A stretch of 64,000 bases of DNA. Origin: Diploptera punctata. Its lineage: Eukaryota; Arthropoda; Insecta; Blattodea; Blaberidae. Each line of letters opens with the position of its first letter. Position 1 is the first letter of the stretch. The translations under genes were made by a program, and so were the position numbers. Shown in pieces: positions 54,368-63,993 of this stretch. The notes under the pieces are model-generated. The model was given only the letters and a program-made list of their open reading frames with translations. It ran no database searches and had not been told where the DNA came from. The stretch spans positions 134,001 through 198,000 of the forward strand of contig JASPKZ010007288.1 of the NCBI GenBank assembly GCA_030220185.1. Direction: 5' to 3'.

Positions 54368-54780
54368 TTGATCAAGTATTTATCGTCTAATGAAATGAGT
54401 GAATTTTTATATACAAACAGGAGTTTTAACATCAGATTCAAAGAACATTTTCGAGACTTCATTCACGCAGAAGGGAAATCAAGCTATGCAAAACACGTTA
54501 TCCATGAAGGACATCGCATGTTAAATACTGAAAACACCCTAACAATAATGCACAGAGAAAATAATCCAGCTAAGATAAACGTACTCGAAGAGATGGAAAT
54601 CATGAAAGCAGCTCACAACGACAGCCTGATAAACGAAAACGAACCCAGTACATGCAACCCCCTCTACCAGATATTCAGTGAAACGCCAGTTTTGAATCCT
54701 GCCGATGATGGGACAAGTCCCGAAAGCGCTACAGTTAAATGATTCATTAAGTAGAGGAGACGGAACTTTCAGGTGAATAT
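54368..54780 (+). mobile_element. Penelope-like element 3' end (third copy)
   Basis: A 124-codon frame (54368-54742) starts within the GIY-YIG domain: FNIRFKEHFRDFIHAEGKSS, YAKHVIHEGHRM and ENTLTIMHRENNPAKINVLE with the glutamate region, then NENEPSTCNPLYQIF and an ADDGTSPE tail typical of Penelope C-termini. The GIY and YIG residues themselves are cut off. The 3' UTR GAGGAGACGG-CTTTCAGGTGAA matches the end of the 1.7 kb copy. The best-preserved Penelope C-terminus in the window. Confidence 0.78.
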
Positions 54781-55248
54781 TCCATAATTTTATATTAATT
54801 TTTTATATATTGGTTAAAATGAGTTACTCCCGTCCTATAGCTAGTATTTTCTCAATGTAAATTAAGCTGTGTATATGTTAACCTAATAGCTTCTTAGTAT
54901 TATGTTAACAGGTTAAAGTTTATAAAATTCTGTCTGCCTTCTTTACTAGATTCCCGACAGGGTTGAAAATTGTAATTATATTTGTTGAATCTTGGGGCTA
55001 CCAGGGACGATGGCATCAACACTTTAATCGCAGGATAGTTTATACATGCTTTGATTAAATTCGAACTCTCTCCAAGGTAGACTATTTGAGAAATCATGTA
55101 ATAGCCCCACTGTTGATGGGAATTAGTCCGTGGGAAATATATGTTAAACCTGGTGGAAGTCTTGGATCCATTCGCGACAAGTAGGCTATGACGTATAGGC
55201 ACCAGGCTTCATTTTCACTCTTCTTTTAAACACCGCCCTTCGCACATT
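54781..55248. other. No gene seen
   Basis: The 100-codon minus frame at 54900-55202 has no recognised domain. Confidence 0.45.
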
Positions 55249-55263
55249 ACTTCAATTATTATA

Positions 55264-55436
55264 CTTACTCTTACTTACTCACTGGCACTATCGAACCCGT
55301 AGGTTCATTCCCGCGCGGACATAAGCTCTCCATACATCCCTATCCTGAGCTAATGATTTCCAATCATTCCCTGTATAATCTACTTCCCTCAAATCATAGT
55401 TAATTTTGTTCTACCCATCGCAGACTACGAGACTTG
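55264..55436 (-). mobile_element. Family A 3' mini-fragment A5 with internal deletion
   Basis: The last about 120 bases of family A plus 40 bases from the RRLRWAGH region, joined by a deletion of about 110 bases. Flanked by ACTTCAATTATTATA (55249-55263) and ACTTCAATTAATATA (55437-55451), a 15 bp duplication with one mismatch. Confidence 0.78.
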
Positions 55437-55451
55437 ACTTCAATTAATATA

Positions 55452-55986
55452 ATTAAATAAATTGTTCATGCGAAGTGACCAGTAAATCGAAAGTAAATCA
55501 GGCACTTACATACGTATAATGCTGAACCAAGAGTGCAGCAGGTGAATGTGAAACACACACACACACACACACACACACCAGAAGCTTAATGTATTTAAAC
55601 TCTTAATTATACAGAACAGATCTTTAAAATGTATACGAATGTAGACAAGTAATCTATTGTGAAGTTATACTGATTACAGTTTTTTTAATTATCTGAAATA
55701 TTTCATAAGCTATTTATTTTTCAATTGTTCCTATTATAATTAATATTCCTCGAATCACGGTTAATTTTGGTCCTCATTTCAACTACCACATATAAAGTAG
55801 ATTATAAATTTTAAAAAAATATCGGTCAGATTAAGTTTTACCATAACACTTCCTGTTTCTGAAATTCTTACTCTCTTGTTAGCGACATTATTGATATAAC
55901 TAATTAATACAATTAAATAAATAAAATTCCAGACAGGAATTGAAGACAACATTTGAGATAATAATGTATTTGTGGAAAAAATAATA

Positions 55987-56020
<34 letters not shown>
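55452..56020. other. Unassigned, with (CA)n and (AAT)n microsatellites
   Basis: (AC)n at about 55552-55578 and (AAT)n at 55984-56020; otherwise nothing. The AAT run is the target into which A6 inserted. Confidence 0.7.
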
Positions 56021-56048
56021 TACTTACTCACTTACTTACTCACTGGCA

Positions 56049-56684
56049 CTATCTAACCCATAGGTTCATGGCCGCACGGACATAAGCTCTCCATACATCC
56101 CTATCCTGAGCTAATGCTTTCCAATCATTCCCTGTATAATCTACTTCCCTCAAATCATAGTTAATGTTATTCTCCCATCTCATTCTTGGTCTACCAATTG
56201 GTCGTTTTCCCTCTGGCTTTCCTACAAGAAGCTTCCATGCACGTCTTTCATTTCCCATACGTGCAACATGTCCTGCCCAACGCAGTCTACGAGACTTAAC
56301 TGTTCTTATTATATCTGGCTTCCTACAAAGACCATGTAGTTCATTGTTGTGTAGTCTTCTCCATTCACCTGTCTGCTCATCTCTCTTTGGTCCAAAAATT
56401 TTCCTAAGTACTTTATTATCAAATACTTGTAATCTCCTTTCCTCCCTTAAAGTAAGAGTCCATGTTTCGCACCCATATAATATAACTGGTAGAATAATAG
56501 TTTTATATATTTTCAGTTTAACGTTTTTTGAAAGGAGTTGGGACATCAAGAGTCTCTGCAATGCATAATAGCACGCATTTCCAGAATTGAGCCTATGTTT
56601 AATTTCTTTGTGCATCTCATTTCTATTTGTGATTATTGTTCCTAGGTTATTTGAATTCAGCCACTTCCTCAAAATTTCCCTCAT
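56049..56684 (-). CDS. A6 C-terminal domain
   Basis: 211-codon frame from NLGTIITNRNEMHKEIKHRL to the natural end. Contains NSGNACYYALQRLLMSQLL, ILPVILYGCETWTL, GPKRDEQTGEWRRLHN, RRLRWAGHVARMGNERRAW and GKRPIGRPRMRWEN. This part follows the palm in all family A copies and lacks known catalytic residues; it may bind RNA. A single-base frameshift near 56645 (CCTAGGTTATTTG) separates it from the palm. Confidence 0.8.
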   Translation of the reverse strand: MREILRKWLNSNNLGTIITNRNEMHKEIKHRLNSGNACYYALQRLLMSQLLSKNVKLKIYKTIILPVILYGCETWTLTLREERRLQVFDNKVLRKIFGPKRDEQTGEWRRLHNNELHGLCRKPDIIRTVKSRRLRWAGHVARMGNERRAWKLLVGKPEGKRPIGRPRMRWENNINYDLREVDYTGNDWKALAQDRDVWRAYVRAAMNLWVR

Positions 56685-57164
56685 TTGTCATTAGCTGTCC
56701 ATTTCCATTATTTAACGAATTTCTACGTGTGACCATATATTTAGTTTTATTGATATTTACTTCCAGTCCTAATTTCTTAGTGTTACTCAATAGTGTGTGC
56801 GTGTTGTCCTTTAGTATCTCCTCGCTATCGGCCAATAGTACTACATCATCAGCATAAACTAACAGCTTATTAATACCATTGAGTTGTAAGCCTTCCTCAT
56901 TCTCTAAAGATTTAATGGCATGCTCTAGTACAAAATTAAATAGTAGAGGAGATAATGCATCTCCTTGCTTCAACCCGTTCTGGATTTCAAAAGTGTCCGA
57001 AAACTGTTTGCCTACACGCACCCTACTCTTTGTGCCATTAGACACATTCGTATAAGTCTAACTAACTTTTTAGGAATTCCGAACTCCAGCAGGATACTAT
57101 ATAACTTCTCCCTCTTAATTGAATCATATGCTTTTTTGAAGTCTACATACAGTTGATGTACTGT
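56647..57164 (-). pseudogene. A6 reverse transcriptase palm, second part
   Basis: YVDFKKAYDSIKREKLYS (motif A, catalytic D present) near 57100-57150, then after a one-base loss near 57040 motif B NGLKQGDALSPLLFNF and motif C LLVYADDVVLLADS in the frame 56647-57045. Motif D KLGLEVNINKTKYM and E AEFK follow. All catalytic residues are present; only small frame errors break it. Confidence 0.8.
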
Positions 57165-57170
57165 ACCATT
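57165..57170. repeat. Possible 6 bp target-site duplication, left
   Basis: ACCATT, also at 58052-58057, flanking the insertion in A6. Confidence 0.6.
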
Positions 57171-58051
57171 GAACCGAAAGTGCGTTTTTCGGCTCATTAC
57201 TGCAGCGTCGTTATCCTCCCTAGACTGAGAGATTCATGAACTATGCCAATATTCCTTTCTCTCTGCATCTACCCCCACTCTCCCTCTTTTCCTCTCCTGG
57301 TGCGCTGTTCCTACGGCGCATCTCCCCTCTACCTCTGGAGCCTTCAAATACGTTATGCACAGCGAGAACGTTATCATTCATTATTCATCATCTATCCATT
57401 CCGGGATGGGATTGGACTTATAAGTGGACAATGTCGTCTGGAGCCGCGAGGTAGCGAAGTTTATGTTGGTCCTGAAGACCGGGGATGAAGCCACCCTGGC
57501 TTGGACTCTAGCATGAGTGTGGTATGTGGTATGATGTGGTTCTTTGTCCTGTAAATATTATCATTTATTTATTCACTTTATATTTCTTTGAATGATCAAA
57601 TGTTTATCTTGGTTATGTTTTTACTTCAGATTACTTGTTTACATTAAATATCCTTTTTATAAATTTATGTTCAAATGATTTATGTGCACGTAGCTCTTTA
57701 GATATCCTATACGGAAACTCACTCAGTTTGGAGAACATTCCAGCTCCCTTATTTTTCTGTCTAGCTTTCCTGATGGATTTATAATTATTGTGAAAACATT
57801 TATTTTAAGCCACTCTGTTGTTTTGAGAACTATTTTGGATTTATGCTAAAAAGCCGGAAAGAAAGATGAATCAATCCATGCCTCCTATGGGCCCGGGGCA
57901 AGTAATTTTGTGATTAATAACCTTGGAGGTAATCAGATCTACGCTAATAGAAGCAACAGGAACAAAACACGATCCGGCACTAAAGGTCGCAGTCAGCGTG
58001 GTTTTAAACCCCACAAATGGTGGCGAAGTAGCGTGGTTAACGCGCCGGCAC
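57171..58051. mobile_element. Unclassified 881 bp insertion in A6
   Basis: Splits family A coding sequence between YNGTV and the QILEKK region; a 6 bp direct repeat (ACCATT) flanks it. The left 360 bases (57190-57540) are GC-rich and pyrimidine-rich, the middle is AT-rich, and the right end has ATGAATCAATCCATGCCTCC followed by GGGCCCGGGGCAAG and a CACAAATGGTGGCGAAGTAG stretch that recalls an LTR/leader junction. No terminal inverted repeats or transposase seen. A solo or truncated LTR element is one possibility. Confidence 0.5.
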
Positions 58052-58597
58052 ACCATTATATTCACATTTCTTTTCTAAAATCTGTCTTATACTAAAAATC
58101 TGATCTGTTGTAGACCTGTTTCTTCTATATGCACATTTATGATCTCCTAGAATGTCATCAATATAGGGAGTAAGTCTGCTTACTATTACGGGTATATTTG
58201 TTAGAATTTTGTACGAAGTTGAAAGTAATGAGATGCCCCTGCAGTTGTTGCAATCAGTTTTATCTTCTTTCATATAAATTGGTACGATAGTTGATTCCTT
58301 CCATTCATCTGGAAGAGCTTCTTTTTCCCAAATCATACTAAGCAACCAGGGAATCTTGTCCATGAATTTTTCTCCCCCTGATTTTATCAGTTCTGCTGGG
58401 ATCTCATCTGAACCTGATGCTTTATACATCTTCAATTTTTCAATCGCCATTTCAAACTCTAATGCACTTGGCTCTGCGAGTAGCATTTCTGCTGTCTGTA
58501 AATTATCCTCCACAATGTACTGTTCTGCATGTACACTTAATAGCTGATTAAAGTAACTTTTCCATCGATTTAATATACTCCTGGAATCTGCAATCAT
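58037..58597 (-). pseudogene. A6 reverse transcriptase palm, first part
   Basis: 186-codon frame: SRSILNRWKSYFNQLL, MAIEKLKMYKASGSDEIPAE, LPDEWKESTIVPIYMKEDK, CRGISLLSTSYKILTN and RRNRSTTDQIFSIRQILEKK. It ends at the insertion boundary. The last residues (GVPAR) come from the inserted DNA. Confidence 0.8.
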
Positions 58598-59149
58598 ATC
58601 CCCATTTTCATTCCGAATTATGTTTTTTCTAGCCTGAAACCTTTCTTCTCTATACTAATTCCCTGATATAATTCTCTAATGTTCCTATTTTGTGCATTCA
58701 TTTCAAGATCGTTAACCTTCTCTCTCAAATATTTCCTCTTTTTACTCTTTAGTAGCTTGGTGGTTTCCCGTCTGATACTACCCAATTGCTCTAAATTTAC
58801 ATCATTGGGCTCATGTACCCATTTCATTTTTGCTAGCTTTCTTTTCTTTACAATGTCGGCACATTCCTCATCAAACCATTTCTTGTTTTTGCCTCTTTTT
58901 TATACAACCAATGCTTTCTCATCCTGACAATTTAATATTATCTCTTATAGCCTCCCATTCTTTATTTACATCAGTTTCTTCTTCGTTTGCCACATTGTCA
59001 TCGGAAGATTCCAGTACTTCAAATCTATTAGGAATTTTGATTCGGTATTCTTGCCTCATTTCATCATTTTTCAAGTTGTTTAATTCAAATTTTACAGAAT
59101 CATCTTTAGCGTTTGTTCCCTCATAAGCGATTTCCGTTGTCTGATTTTC

Positions 59150-59880
59150 ACTCTGACCAGATGATGATCCGAATTGCAGTCTGTCCCTGTAAGTGATTTA
59201 ACATCAATGATGCTACTGTGCCAGCGTTTATCCACTAATATATGATCTATTTGGTTCCGAGTTTCTCCATCTGGGGACGTCCAAGTGTATTTATGTATAT
59301 CCTTATGCTGAAATATTGTGCTCTTAAGGATGAGATTCTTTGATGTGGCGAATATGACTAATCTAACCCCGTTGTCGTTACTATCTTCATGAAGACTGAA
59401 TTTGCCTATTGTTGGTTTGAATGTATCTTCCGCCCCACTTTTGCATTGAAATCTCCTAAGACAATTTTCATATGATATCGTGAAAGGCTATCAAATACGC
59501 ATTCTAATTCTTCATAGAACTCATCCTTGATCTTGTCATCTTTACCTTCTGTGGGGGCATGTACAATTACAATTAAAAAATCATGTTGTTTACCCTTTAG
59601 AATTATGTATGATATCCTATCACTAACTAACTTAATATCTCGGATAGCGGAAAGGATCCTACTTCTGATTAAAAAACCCGTTCCATATGCAGGTCTTTCT
59701 GCACCCCCGTAGTATAATGCTAAGTTTCGTGATTTCTGACTACCTTCTCTTGGCCACCTAACGTCCTGTAAAGCGACTATATCCAAGGGTGATTTATCTA
59801 GTTCCCGCGTTAATATCTCTAGTGTCCCGCTATTGTATAAGTCCTAACATTCCATGTTCCTAGGAACATGTCCCTGTGTT
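59150..59880 (-). pseudogene. A6 APE-type endonuclease
   Basis: MFLGTWNVR start near 59865, then a one-base loss (TTATACAAT for TTTATACAAT), DIVALQDVRWPREGSQ (59406-59786 open), IVIVHAPTEGKDDKIKDEF, LGDFNAKVGRK with catalytic D and N present, then after another frameshift TFATSKNLI, TWTSPDGETRNQIDHILVDK and SDHHLV near 59165. Complete set of endonuclease motifs with two or three frame errors. Confidence 0.78.
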
Positions 59881-59884
59881 TGAG

Positions 59885-60180
59885 TCTTTGGCATGGGTTG
59901 CCTGAAGTAGTCCCCGCCCGGAGAACCGAATGGGGGACTGTTTGAACTCCGGAAAATTTTACCCCATTTGAACCAATGTCCACATTTCTTGACGGTTGTA
60001 TTTTTACTGTGAAAGATCGTCACTCGTTCGACCAAGATACTTTTTTCGTCTGGCTTATCACCTTCGACCAGTCCGGCAGGGTAACCCTATCGGCAGCAAT
60101 GCTACCGCCGGCATAGCTCTCAGGAACATTTAAGCACGCAAGCCACTCCACCACGACAAGGTAAAGATACCATGGAGGGA
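59885..60180 (-). promoter_or_regulatory. RTE-type 5' leader of A6
   Basis: About 300 bases before the endonuclease. Contains CTTGTCGTGGTGGAGTGGCT, CTGAGAGCTATGCCGG and ACTGGTCGAAGGTGATAAGC in an order I recall from RTE elements of animals. RTE leaders carry the internal promoter that lets a full-length copy be transcribed. Absent from all other copies here. Confidence 0.55.
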
Positions 60181-60644
60181 TATTATAATAATAATAATTA
60201 TAATACCTTTTGTTTAAACTGGCAGATTTAATAGCAATGTATGTATACACTATAATTGACTCAAACTGATATTACATATTTACTACTAATATGCACTTAA
60301 AAATACATTTATTTTAATACTATAGAAGTTATGCCATTATGAATAATTTGTGATTTATCAACTAACTTCTGATATTATAAAAAAGTGACAGAAATGTAGA
60401 GCAGTTAGAAATGATGTTAAAATATTATGTATCAACTGGTTCGTTTTCCTATTTCTGTGTAATCTAATATTTCAAGGGAGCTATTTTTTTAGGATTTTGT
60501 ACATGTGATAGTTTATAGTCTGTAGATAAATAAGAAAACACCAGTTTGCATTTTCATTTCGTTCTCTGTTATTATTACGGAAAGTAAAATCCGCCAAATG
60601 CCCCTTTTCATTAGTGTTAATATCATCCTATTTCAGTGTTAAGT
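60181..60644. other. No gene seen
   Basis: AT-rich flank of A6. Confidence 0.5.
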
Positions 60645-61321
60645 TTTGTCTTCTTCTTCTTCCGAATGCAGTATTGGATGATGATGCCCGTTCTGCGACT
60701 ACAAAAACTGATCTTTCCATCGGTTGAAGGGTCTTCCGAGGTCTTACCTTTAGGGTTGAGGTGGTAAATCATCTTTGGTAAACGGGAATTTGACATTCTG
60801 TGGACGTGTTGGAACCATTTAATCTGATAATTTTGTATATGTTCATCCATTACCCTACTATTCCACTGCATCCTCATCTCATCACTTTTCATTCTATCCC
60901 TTAATGTTACTCCAGTTAGTGATCGGAGGAATCTCATTTGTGAACTATTAATGCGGGATTTATCTTTTGCTCGAAGTGTCCAGCATTCACTTCCGTATAG
61001 TAGAGCAGGTTTGGCTATGGCATTATGAAATCTCAATTGGATTTCTTTCCTCATGTGTTTTCCAAAATTTCTCCTAATTATACCATTTAATCTGTTATAT
61101 TTTTCTAAATTTGTTTCCACATCTTTTTGATTATGAAACTGTGATTTATTATTACCTAAATAATTAAGGTGTGTTACTTGTTCTATTGGTTTATTATTTA
61201 TTATTATTTTTACTCTCGAAAGTCCCTTTCCAGTGATTGCCATGTATTTGGTTTTATTTTCAGATATTTTCATGTTGTATTTTTGCAGGGTATTCTGCAA
61301 TTTAAACACTGATCTCTGCAA
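60623..61321 (-). CDS. B5 reverse transcriptase thumb and C-terminal domain
   Basis: 232-codon frame, continuing upstream into motif C. YNMKISENKTKYMAITGKG (motif D), THLNYLGNNKSQFHNQKDV (motif E), MRKEIQLRFHNAIAKPALLY, GSECWTLRAKDKSRI, QMRFLRSLTGVTLRDRM, IKWFQHVHRMSNSRLPKM and a final basic stretch (about 60700) where the frame leaves the expected GRP block. The first Met is internal; the true protein began far upstream. Confidence 0.75.
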   Translation of the reverse strand: MQRSVFKLQNTLQKYNMKISENKTKYMAITGKGLSRVKIIINNKPIEQVTHLNYLGNNKSQFHNQKDVETNLEKYNRLNGIIRRNFGKHMRKEIQLRFHNAIAKPALLYGSECWTLRAKDKSRINSSQMRFLRSLTGVTLRDRMKSDEMRMQWNSRVMDEHIQNYQIKWFQHVHRMSNSRLPKMIYHLNPKGKTSEDPSTDGKISFCSRRTGIIIQYCIRKKKKTKLNTEIG

Positions 61322-61630
61322 ATCATCTTCATTCTCCGCTAGAAGTACTTGATCATCTGCGAAGATTATTGTTTGTATTTGATTTCCTCTACATATTTTT
61401 ACTCCTGGGGGGTTAAGTTTTTTCCACTCCTGGACAATTTTATTTAGTTACAGAATAAACAGTAATGGAGATAGTCCACATCCCTATCTTAAACCTTGGT
61501 TAATTTCAAATTTATCTGTTATTTTCCCATGATCTAACTTTACTTTTATAAATGTGGTTTCTTATAAACTTTTTATAGCATTTATTAGATTATTGGGGAC
61601 TTGGTAGCTTTCCATATATTATATATGTTT
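60645..61630 (-). mobile_element. Family B-like LINE 3' fragment B5
   Basis: Minus-strand, from within the palm to the 3' end. QGLR-GCGLSPLLFIL (motif B, one stop) near 61480, IIFADDQVLLAENEDDLQ (motif C intact) near 61340, then a long open frame and a GAAGAAGAAGA tail (60651-60662). Truncated on the 5' side near 61630. Sequence differs from B1 enough to be a sister subfamily. Confidence 0.8.
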
Positions 61631-62054
61631 TGTGATTAGATTAAAAAATAAATAAAATGTTAAAATTTGTACCTCAAATATCAGTCGTCCTAAACAAATT
61701 TAAATTATTTAAAATAGTAAAGGCCTTTCAGATCTTCTCTATCCATTCTCAGCAACTGTGTAGGTACACACCCAGCTGCCGATCAATAAACAAGAAGTTG
61801 TGAAAAATCTTCAATAATTTAATGAATTTTAATTTGTTGAGGACGACTCATATTTTAGGTCCAAATTTTAACATTTTAAATCTTTATGTTGCAACCGTAA
61901 CGGTGGTGCTGAATGAATTTTAAAAGTATTGGTTAATTAGTTTTTAATGATGATGTCAATATGTCCTTCGATTATAAATTATTGCTGTATACGTTATGAG
62001 TTACATAAAATCAGTTAATAATGAATAATAAATGTATTGCTATCAGAAACAACT
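61631..62054. other. No gene seen
   Basis: AT-rich, unclassified. Confidence 0.5.
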
Positions 62055-62485
62055 AGTTATATTCTGTCAAATCGTGCGGGCGTATCCGGTGTCGTTGAAA
62101 TGCATTAGTCTGTTGGTTCTACCGTAGTAGTTATGGGAACTCGACAAACAGATTGCGAACATCAGTAGCCTGTGTCTTGTCGAGATTCTTGAAAGCTCTT
62201 TCTCGTATCTCCAGTGATTCCATATGCTCTTCCCGACTTGTCTCGTTCGGTGTTTCGCTACCATGAATAACACGGCGAGGCGGTAGGAGCTCATAGGTTA
62301 CAATGGCCTTTCCACTAAGTACCATTTGGTCTCTGCAGGTCATGTTCAGTATTCTGACTGGACCTACCTCTCGGGCTGGTAATAAGGCTCTGTTCACAAA
62401 TACGAGGATTTCTTCCGGCGTCCAATAGCATGTTTTGTCGGAGCCGTCACAAACATCTCACATTCGGATGGAATCACTTTTTTTT
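62055..62485 (-). mobile_element. Ty3/gypsy-type pol fragment between protease and RT
   Basis: The minus frame 62131-62397 (88 codons) plus short extensions in other frames carry the pattern I know from the region between protease and reverse transcriptase of insect Ty3/gypsy elements: an ALLPAREVGPVRILN block, an E-SREEHMESL block, ATDVRNLFVEF, and GRTNRLMH with D-TG-AR just before the expected RT start. Neither protease, RT, integrase nor LTRs are visible nearby. Isolated, frame-broken remnant. Confidence 0.6.
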
Positions 62486-62898
62486 TTGTTTTAATATGAG
62501 TCAGCAGACGACTTATCTGTGGCCGAAACAGATTCATTTAAATACGAAGGATATAATCATTCCGGAATTCAGTCGATAATTTTCCCGAGTGGAAGCTTCG
62601 GGAGTCAGATATTCAGATTATTCTGGAATCTACGTATCTGGTAAATATTTCCCTAGAAAGCACTTACAAATAGGTCGTTTTCTAGCTGCACAGAACTCTA
62701 ATACAACTCCTATTGTCTCGTAAGGAGTCCTGCTATCGTCCGTGAGTGAAACGATCAACAATTGTTAATTCTTTTTCCCCGATATAGACTATATCTTCAT
62801 CATCCGGTGTTTTTGGGTCCTTATTGCATATATCACAGAACTTTCTATTAGAGAAGAAAGGACTGAATTGTAAGTTATATACAATGAAAAATGGAATA

Positions 62899-62899
<1 letters not shown>
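62486..62899. other. Unassigned; possibly more of the same LTR element
   Basis: Minus-strand frames here contain a CDICNKDPK stretch and a SLTDDSRTPYETIGVVLEF stretch, not enough to name. May continue the gypsy fragment upstream. Confidence 0.3.
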
Positions 62900-62961
<62 letters not shown>

Positions 62962-62965
62962 TTAT
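62900..62965. repeat. (AAT)n microsatellite, tail of F1
   Basis: About 22 AAT units directly at the end of the minus-strand LINE, i.e. its (TTA)n tail. Confidence 0.95.
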
Positions 62966-63233
62966 TTTAGCTGGCAGAGTTAAGGCCATAAGGCCTTCTC
63001 TTCCACTCAACCAGCGAATAGTAAAATTATACAAAAATTACGTACATATTACAATTTTAAGATATTATTAAAATACAGACTAAACAAAATACAATGATGA
63101 TGTAATCTAATACTAGCTAATGCTAACAAAAACATAGAATATAATAAAATTAAAATGATATAAAATAAAGTAAGTAGCTTCCTACATGATTATTAATAGA
63201 ATGCTCTATATAGTTGTTATGTAGTTAATGTTT

Positions 63234-63527
63234 TCATTGTGTCGAACTTAAGATATCAGTTAATTTGGATTTAAATAATGATAGCGATTGACAGTCCCTG
63301 ACATGACTGGGAAGTGAGTTCCATGCTCTAGCCATAGATATTGTGTAAGATTCAGAGTACAGACAGGTCCTGTGTTGTGGTATCAAAAGTAAAGAAGAGT
63401 CTTGTGATCTTGTTCCTAAATTGTGATGAGCCGATAAATGTTGAAAACGTGTTGTTAAATAACTTGGTAAATATTGTGTGCAGAATTTGGAATAGTAAGG
63501 TATGTGAATGTAAAGTTCTTCTGTCAT
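63234..63527 (-). CDS. F1 last segment of ORF2
   Basis: Continues 63352-63993 after a frameshift: KFCTQYLPSYLTTRFQHLSA, LLLIPQHRTCLYSESYTIS and MARAWNSLPSHVRDCQSLSL, then FKSKLTDIL and a stop. The A-AWNSLP-H-R block is the usual end of CR1/L2/Jockey reverse transcriptase proteins. Confidence 0.82.
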   Translation of the reverse strand: MTEELYIHIPYYSKFCTQYLPSYLTTRFQHLSAHHNLGTRSQDSSLLLIPQHRTCLYSESYTISMARAWNSLPSHVRDCQSLSLFKSKLTDILSSTQ

Positions 63528-63993
63528 TTAGGCGTAGCCATGATAAGGCCTGAAATGAAGGAGACACGTGGTCGTCATAACGACGGAGATTGAATATAAA
63601 TCGAATGCACGCATTATGAGCACGCTGTAGTCTGTCAGATAGATCAGTTGTAAGATTAGTCAGTAATATGTCGCAGTAGTCGAAGTGTGGCATTATAAGA
63701 GTCTGTACAAGTATTTGTTTTAATTTTGTAGGAAGGAAGTTTTTAAAACTATTTAGGGAGTGAAGAATTGAGAACACTTTCTTGCAGGTATTATTCACCT
63801 GGATTTTCCAGTCTAGGTGTTGGTCCATATAGATACCCAGATTTTTTACTACTGAGCTGTAGGGGATATTTTTGTCATTTAGGAGAATGGTAGGGATATT
63901 TTCGTAATTTATAATGCTTTGGATTCGCCGATGTCCTATAATTATGCACTGTGTCTTGTCAGTATTTAGATAAGTCCATGTTTCTTCGACCAT
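63352..63993 (-). CDS. F1 reverse transcriptase C-terminal region, partial
   Basis: 213 codons, open to near the window edge. NTDKTQCIIIGHRR (motif D), SVVKNLGIYMDQHLDWKIQV (motif E, with the LGI-D--L-W signature of CR1/Jockey-group LINEs), FDYCDILLTNLTTDLSDRLQ, RAHNACIRFIFNLRRYDDHV and LSWLRLNDRRTLHSHTLLF. One frameshift near 63480 moves the continuation to 63234-63527. Confidence 0.82.
   Translation of the reverse strand: MVEETWTYLNTDKTQCIIIGHRRIQSIINYENIPTILLNDKNIPYSSVVKNLGIYMDQHLDWKIQVNNTCKKVFSILHSLNSFKNFLPTKLKQILVQTLIMPHFDYCDILLTNLTTDLSDRLQRAHNACIRFIFNLRRYDDHVSPSFQALSWLRLNDRRTLHSHTLLFQILHTIFTKLFNNTFSTFIGSSQFRNKITRLFFTFDTTTQDLSVL

Larger units (their letters stand above)
56021..60180 (-). 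mobile_element. Family A copy A6, complete 5' to 3' (RTE clade), split by one insertion
   Basis: After removing the 57171-58051 insertion and one target repeat the element is about 3.27 kb. Its 5' leader (60180 down to about 59870) contains TACCTTGTCGTGGTGGAG, GAGAGCTATGCCGGCGG and a GTAGGGTTACC...ACTGGTCGAAGGTGA...CCAGACGA order, which I recall as the conserved leader of RTE elements such as Rex3. The ORF runs through endonuclease, linker, palm and C-terminus to the stop, followed by GTGCCAGTGAGTAAGTAAGT on the minus strand. It lies inside an (AAT)n run. Broken by a few frameshifts only, so it defines the family. Confidence 0.88.

Noticed and set aside
62789..63034. Minus frame with a long tyrosine run
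   Set aside because: It is the (AAT)n microsatellite read as TAT/TAC codons, not a protein.
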